Shown in pieces: positions 60,225-64,000 of a stretch of DNA of 64,000 nt (positions are counted from its first letter, which is position 1; every line of letters starts with the position of its first letter). This DNA is from Dryas octopetala (lineage: Eukaryota > Streptophyta > Magnoliopsida > Rosales > Rosaceae), in the NCBI GenBank assembly GCA_963921425.1, contig OY992840.1:3164501-3228500 (forward strand). The letters run 5' to 3'. A program made the translations under genes and the position numbers. The notes beneath the pieces are model-generated. The model saw only the letters and a list, made by a program, of their open reading frames with translations. It was not told the origin of the DNA and made no database searches.

Positions 60225-60482
60225 GGATTCGGCAGAATCCACTCGGTATTTGAGGTACATGGATTCATCAGAATCCTTTATAGTTTCAGCCGAAACCAAA
60301 TGAGAGATGGATTCAGCCGAATCCTTTGTTGAAATTTTTTGTGTGGTTTCAGCCGAAACCAAATGGGAGATGGATTCAGCCGAATCCTTTGTTGAATTTT
60401 TTTTGTGGTTTCAGTCGAAACCGATTACAAGAGAATGGATTCAGCCGAATCCTTGATAAACTTTGTGGTTTCAGCCGAAACC
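60225..60482. repeat. GGATTC/GGTTTC hairpin array in the Tat LTR
   Basis: Nine small hairpins: GGATTC-4-GAATCC at 60225, 60261, 60309, 60372 and 60437, and (G)GTTTC-4-GAAAC(C) at 60283, 60345, 60407 and 60467. The loop is usually AGCC. From 60261 on, the two types strictly alternate in units of about 60-70 bp. Confidence 0.9.
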
Positions 60483-60640
60483 AAATTGAAAGGAGCCATG
60501 AAAAGAAGTGTCGTCTACCTAGTGATAGCGAAGCTTTGGCGGATGCACGTTCCTTTGCTTCCTTCTTAGAGAACTCGCCTTTTTCTGCAGCCTTTCGGTG
60601 TTATTTTCTCAATAATCTTCCTGACTCTATGCTGCCCCCA

Positions 60641-60647
60641 TTTTATA
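60641..60647 (-). promoter_or_regulatory. Tat LTR TATA box (sense, minus strand)
   Basis: The minus strand reads GCCTATAAAATGGGGG, about 300 bp inside the LTR 5' end, a normal place for the retrotransposon promoter. Confidence 0.65.
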
Positions 60648-60940
60648 GGCATCATAATGGGTAGAGGATCAGCTTCAAAGAGGCTAAGGATTAGCTATGA
60701 ATTCAAAAAATTGAATTCAAAACTTGCAGATAGATAACCAATCTCCTGCATTTATCCTCTTTTTTATTTTTATTTTTATTTTTTGCATTTATCCCTCATC
60801 CTCTATTATTTTAAAGCAAAAACTTATCTTATCTTCTGGTATTTTATTTTGCAGGCATTTTGATCTGCTGGGCCCTAAAAATGTGAGCCCATGTCCTTAA
60901 TCTTCTCCCTTTTTTTTTTTTGAAAATTTATATCTCAACA

Positions 60941-60955
60941 GTTGCCCCCTCAAGC
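60941..60955 (-). other. Polypurine tract of unit 2
   Basis: The minus strand reads GCTTGAGGGGGCAAC and abuts the LTR start TGTTGAG. A PPT belongs beside a 3' LTR, so it marks the element lying to the right. Confidence 0.85.
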
Positions 60956-61050
60956 GAGTTTGTAGAACAACTTTCTACGTACGACGCTTGATGATCTCTT
61001 TCATTGTGCTGCCAATTCTAACTCCCTTTTTTTTACTTTGCTTTTAGATT

Positions 61051-62544
61051 ATGGATGCACGAGGTCAACTTACTGCAGACCGGGCGTACGATAATCGCGG
61101 TCATATTTTTTCAAATGGCCCCCATTACCCGAGATCCTTATCTTTGTCCTCCATTCACTGTGACAAGAAACATCTTCAAGACCTAGTGGCTTGGTCTTCC
61201 ACCACCAACATACGCTCCGATCGTTTTGAATTCGACCCGTATCTAGAAGACGGGGCTTTGAGGCTGGGTCAAACATACGGCAACTTATTTCAGGCTCACA
61301 CTTTAATGAATGTGAATAACGATCCCGATGGAGACATTGCGGAGAAAGTTGGGCCAGAATATTATCCAGTACTAGACAATATGTTGAAAGACAAGAAAGA
61401 TTGGGGCACAGAGCTTAACTGCAGGGGCCGAGTTACCAGTAATGCACGTATCTCTTCATGGACTGTTCTTATACTGAGAGATTTTGGGGACATCTTGGAA
61501 GAAGCATGTATATTTGGTGCGGTTGGCATTTCTCGCTTCTCCTATGATTATTGCCCAGACGTTTTACGAGCATTTTGCGAATTATGGGGCCCACTGGCTA
61601 ATACTTTCCATCATGTAGCTGGTGAGATGAGCATTTCTTTACAGGATCTCAAGGCAATTGGTGGCCTGCCAATTTTAGGCGTTCCGTACGAAGAATTTAT
61701 CCCTGAGAACAAATATTTACGTGGAGAAGCAAAATACCCCCTTACCGTTAACGAGCTTTTGAGAATCCATTCGGACTTGTGTCTTGCCCATGGGGGAAAC
61801 TACGTCTACCTAGAGCAATGGTCTGCTCATTTTTATCGAGGGAAAAATCTTTATGACCCAGACAACAGAAAATATGAGGTCAAGCGACCAGTGCCGTTAG
61901 ATGTCTCTGAAAAAGGATCTTGTGCCGCTTTTATAGCATTCTGGCTTAGCAGATTTGTACTACCTTCCAATAGCCTGAAAATAAGACCAGAAACTTTCTA
62001 CATGGCATGCCTAATGGCTGAAGGGATCAAAGTTTCTCTTGCACCAACTGTCTTAGGCTACATTTATCACGATCTTGGGGAAATTGCAACTGACCCAAGG
62101 GGCCCTGGTAAATCTCGTGCCTGCTTTCCACTTCACTACGTTATTAGCTGGTTAGGCGAATACTTTCCTTATCTATTACCAGCGAAATCCTGACAGTGCA
62201 TATCCTGAGCGATATCCCCATCTAAAGAGATACGCCGATATTGAAGCAAGAAGCTTAAAAATGGATCATGCTCGAATCGTCTTTAGAGTCGACTCTGCGC
62301 ATTATTGGGCTTGTTCCTGGGACGATAGACAAGCAGGTACCTTTATGGATAATGGTAGCCTATCCAAGGACCAACTTGAAATCTTGATTTGCATTCTCCA
62401 CGCATTACTACCTGTGAGAGTAGGTGAATATGCTTGGCTAGAGCCGTATTATCCGAATAGATTTGCAAGGCAGTTTGGCTTTGACCAAAGTGTTCCTATG
62501 AAGCAACTTGTTCTTAGTGTCCAACAGAGAGAACATTTTAGTTT
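61051..62544 (+). pseudogene. Plant mobile domain (PMD) gene, N-terminal part, antisense in Tat unit 2 (fossil)
   Basis: The frame starts ATG (61051), 110 bp from the LTR. It encodes a PMD (PF10536-type) protein: LRDFGDILEEACIFGAVGIS, CELWGPLANTFHHVAGEMSI, LKAIGGLPILGVPYEEF, IAFWLSRFVLPS, then EPYYPNRFARQFGFDQSVP. PMD proteins include MAIN and MAIL1, nuclear factors tied to genome stability and silencing of transposons; many copies sit in transposons. It is antisense to the Tat genes and ends at the CACTA B insertion (62,545, preceded by TTT). About one further lesion is present. Similar frames are often annotated as protein phosphatase 7 long form homologs. Confidence 0.85.
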
Positions 62545-64000
62545 CACTACAACAATGAAGTTAATAAACAACGGTGAAAAACCGTTGTCTATTTACCCAA
62601 AATTTCGTCGTCTAGGCGAGTGACATCTATAGCATATTCAGACAACGGTTAAAACTGTTGTCTGAGTGAATACATACAACAGTTATAATTTAAAACTGTT
62701 GTCTAGTATCCACCAAAATGAATGATTTTCATCAAAAACGGTTGTCTCACAATAGAATACACAACGTTTATAGATATAAAACTATTGTAGTAACTAATGT
62801 CTAACAATAGTTATATACTATAAATGTTGTCCGATGTATTTTTAAACATTTGGTAGGAATGGTGTTAGTAGAGGCACTCAACAACAGTTTTGGCTAAAAA
62901 ATGTTGTTAGTAAAGCATATACACATCTGTTAATAATCTAAAACCATTGTGTAATTCATAGCCCAACAATAGGTTTAACTAAAACATGTTGTTTGAAAAG
63001 AATATACACAATTGTTTATTATTTAAAACTGTTGTATAATTTATTTCCCAACAACAGGTTTAAGAAAAACATGTTGTTTTAATCACATATACACATCTGT
63101 TTTATAACATAAAACCGTTGTGTAATTTAATTATCCACAACTTGTTTTCCTCTAAAACCGTTGTTGAGATTTGACTAACACAATGATTATTCAACTAAAA
63201 TCGTTGTCTAGGTTTGACTAACACAATATCTTTAAATTGACAAATATTGTTTGTTTGATTCACATTTTAACATTCCTACTTGCATCCAATTTGAATTAAA
63301 TCTCACTAAATCCCTACTTGCATCCAATTAAATCCACAAATATGAACTCAAAAAGATCCATGAATTCATTAAATTGGAATTGGAATTTACAAAGTCATAG
63401 CAAACCCATTCACACATACATTGCCAATTAACACCCCAAAAAATTAATTGTAAAGTAGCTTGATATACATTGAAAAAAAGTACTTGTTACACAAACTATA
63501 AAGGCATGGCTTAAAAATTTGGAGACCAACTTTTGAACCTTTCTACATCCGCATTATTCCCATACTAGCTTCTTGCACTTTTTACAAGGCTTGTAAACAA
63601 ACCCTTCCTCTTGTGCACAAGCATAGATATATAGTTGCAGACTTTCCACTCTGCAAGATAAAAAACAACAATATTCAACAAAAAAGAAAAAGAAAAAAAG
63701 ATTTGTATTACTATTAAACTCAAGCAAAAGATGCAAACATAACAAAAGGGTATGCACACAAGATACAGTAAAAATACAAATGAAACAAGTTTGCAAATGC
63801 ACACAAGAAATTCAAAAACAATAACAAGGAGAGCCAATTGTAATTAATTACCTACAACCCAACATTATAAATCAAGAGTTGGCATATAACAACAAGTGAA
63901 TTTCCTTGAACTTTGAAGCTTTATGTCAATCTGGCTATCAATAAGTTCAATATCTCCCAAAAAATAAATTTTCAATTTATATATGTTCAATGATGTTTGG
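62545..64000. mobile_element. CACTA transposon B, second copy, left end (cut by window edge)
   Basis: It begins CACTACAACAATGAAG, preceded by TTT, inside the PMD frame. Subterminal repeats (AACCGTTGT/ACAACGGTT and variants, about 20 in both directions) fill 62,560-63,240. From 63,461 it matches the first copy from 41,947 with about four differences in 540 bp. The right part is outside the window. Confidence 0.9.
62560..63240. repeat. CACTA B left subterminal repeats
   Basis: Roughly twenty copies of ACAACGGTT/AACCGTTGT-type words are arranged as spaced inverted pairs, for example ACAACGGTTAAAACTGTTGT. Same family as at the right end of the first copy (47,640-47,870). Confidence 0.88.

Larger units (their letters stand above)
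57923..60940 (-). repeat. Shared Tat LTR, 3.0 kb
   Basis: The ends are TGTTGA (57923) and TCAACA (60940). A PBS lies on the left and a polypurine tract on the right, so it is both the 5' LTR of unit 1 and the 3' LTR of unit 2. The minus-strand TATA box is at 60641-60647 (CTATAAAATGG), giving a U3 of about 300 bp and a very long R/U5. It holds three CTACGT/ACGTAG modules and a GGATTC/GGTTTC hairpin array. A plus-strand TATAAAT (59186-59192) may start antisense transcripts toward PMD. Confidence 0.88.

Noticed and set aside
41947-64000. Two independent insertions of CACTA B into two separate PMD genes
   Set aside because: The same TTT site, complementary PMD halves and the shared LTR are better explained by one insertion followed by a tandem duplication. 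An assembly error remains possible and cannot be excluded from the sequence alone.
1-64000. tRNA, rRNA or microRNA genes
   Set aside because: Apart from primer-binding-site complements I saw no cloverleaf or rRNA text. The MITE and the hairpin arrays could yield small RNAs, but none has microRNA-like features I could support.

Overview
The window is nuclear DNA of a flowering plant, probably a eudicot; the species cannot be told from it. The signs are plant LTR families (Athila, Tat, copia, and LTRs opening TGTAACGACCCG), plant CACTA transposons, and fragments of plant genes (a MOR1-type microtubule protein, an Argonaute, ribosomal protein uS7/RPS5). I found no intact host gene. Nearly everything is mobile DNA, much of it nested.

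Layout. 1-3744: 3' part of a long chromovirus-like LTR, split by a 2.1 kb solo LTR (1352-3465, TSD AGCTT). 3745-7400: LTR-like and AT-rich debris. 7400-12386: decayed copia element on the minus strand, split by a solo LTR (8419-11062, TSD CACCA). 12387-17523: LTR-like debris holding a 374 bp foldback MITE. 17524-41395: an Athila-type element (TSD CTAGT, LTRs about 1% apart) whose pol region holds a CACTA transposon (23589-36168, TSD GCA, perfect 29 bp ends), which in turn holds a 6.4 kb LTR element (26207-32639, TSD CCTCT) made of two 2.9 kb LTRs around a 553 bp interior. The CACTA carries exons of a MOR1-like gene and of an Argonaute gene. 41396-41946: unassigned, LTR-promoter-like.

41947-64000 is the most unusual part. 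It reads as one unit and the start of a second, 21,514 bp apart. Each unit is a Tat-lineage element on the minus strand (gag, protease, RT, RNase H plus a second RNase H, integrase) with an antisense plant mobile domain (PMD) reading frame beside its 3' LTR. A second CACTA family, carrying RPS5 exons, interrupts that frame. One 3.0 kb LTR (57923-60940) has a primer-binding site on its left and a polypurine tract on its right, so it serves both units: LTR - PMD - CACTA - PMD - pol - gag - LTR - PMD - CACTA and onward. Unequal recombination between LTRs explains this.

Several repeat families form hairpins. Two in the Tat element (CTACGT/ACGTAG, five copies; GCCC-TTGGA/TCCAA-GGGC, three copies) show paired base changes that keep the stems. 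Others are a GGATTC/GGTTTC hairpin array in the Tat LTR, a GGTCCGGTCC array in the Athila 3' region, and a 51 bp hairpin minisatellite in the chromovirus-like LTRs. All calls were made by eye; family names rest on motifs, and divergence counts are approximate.
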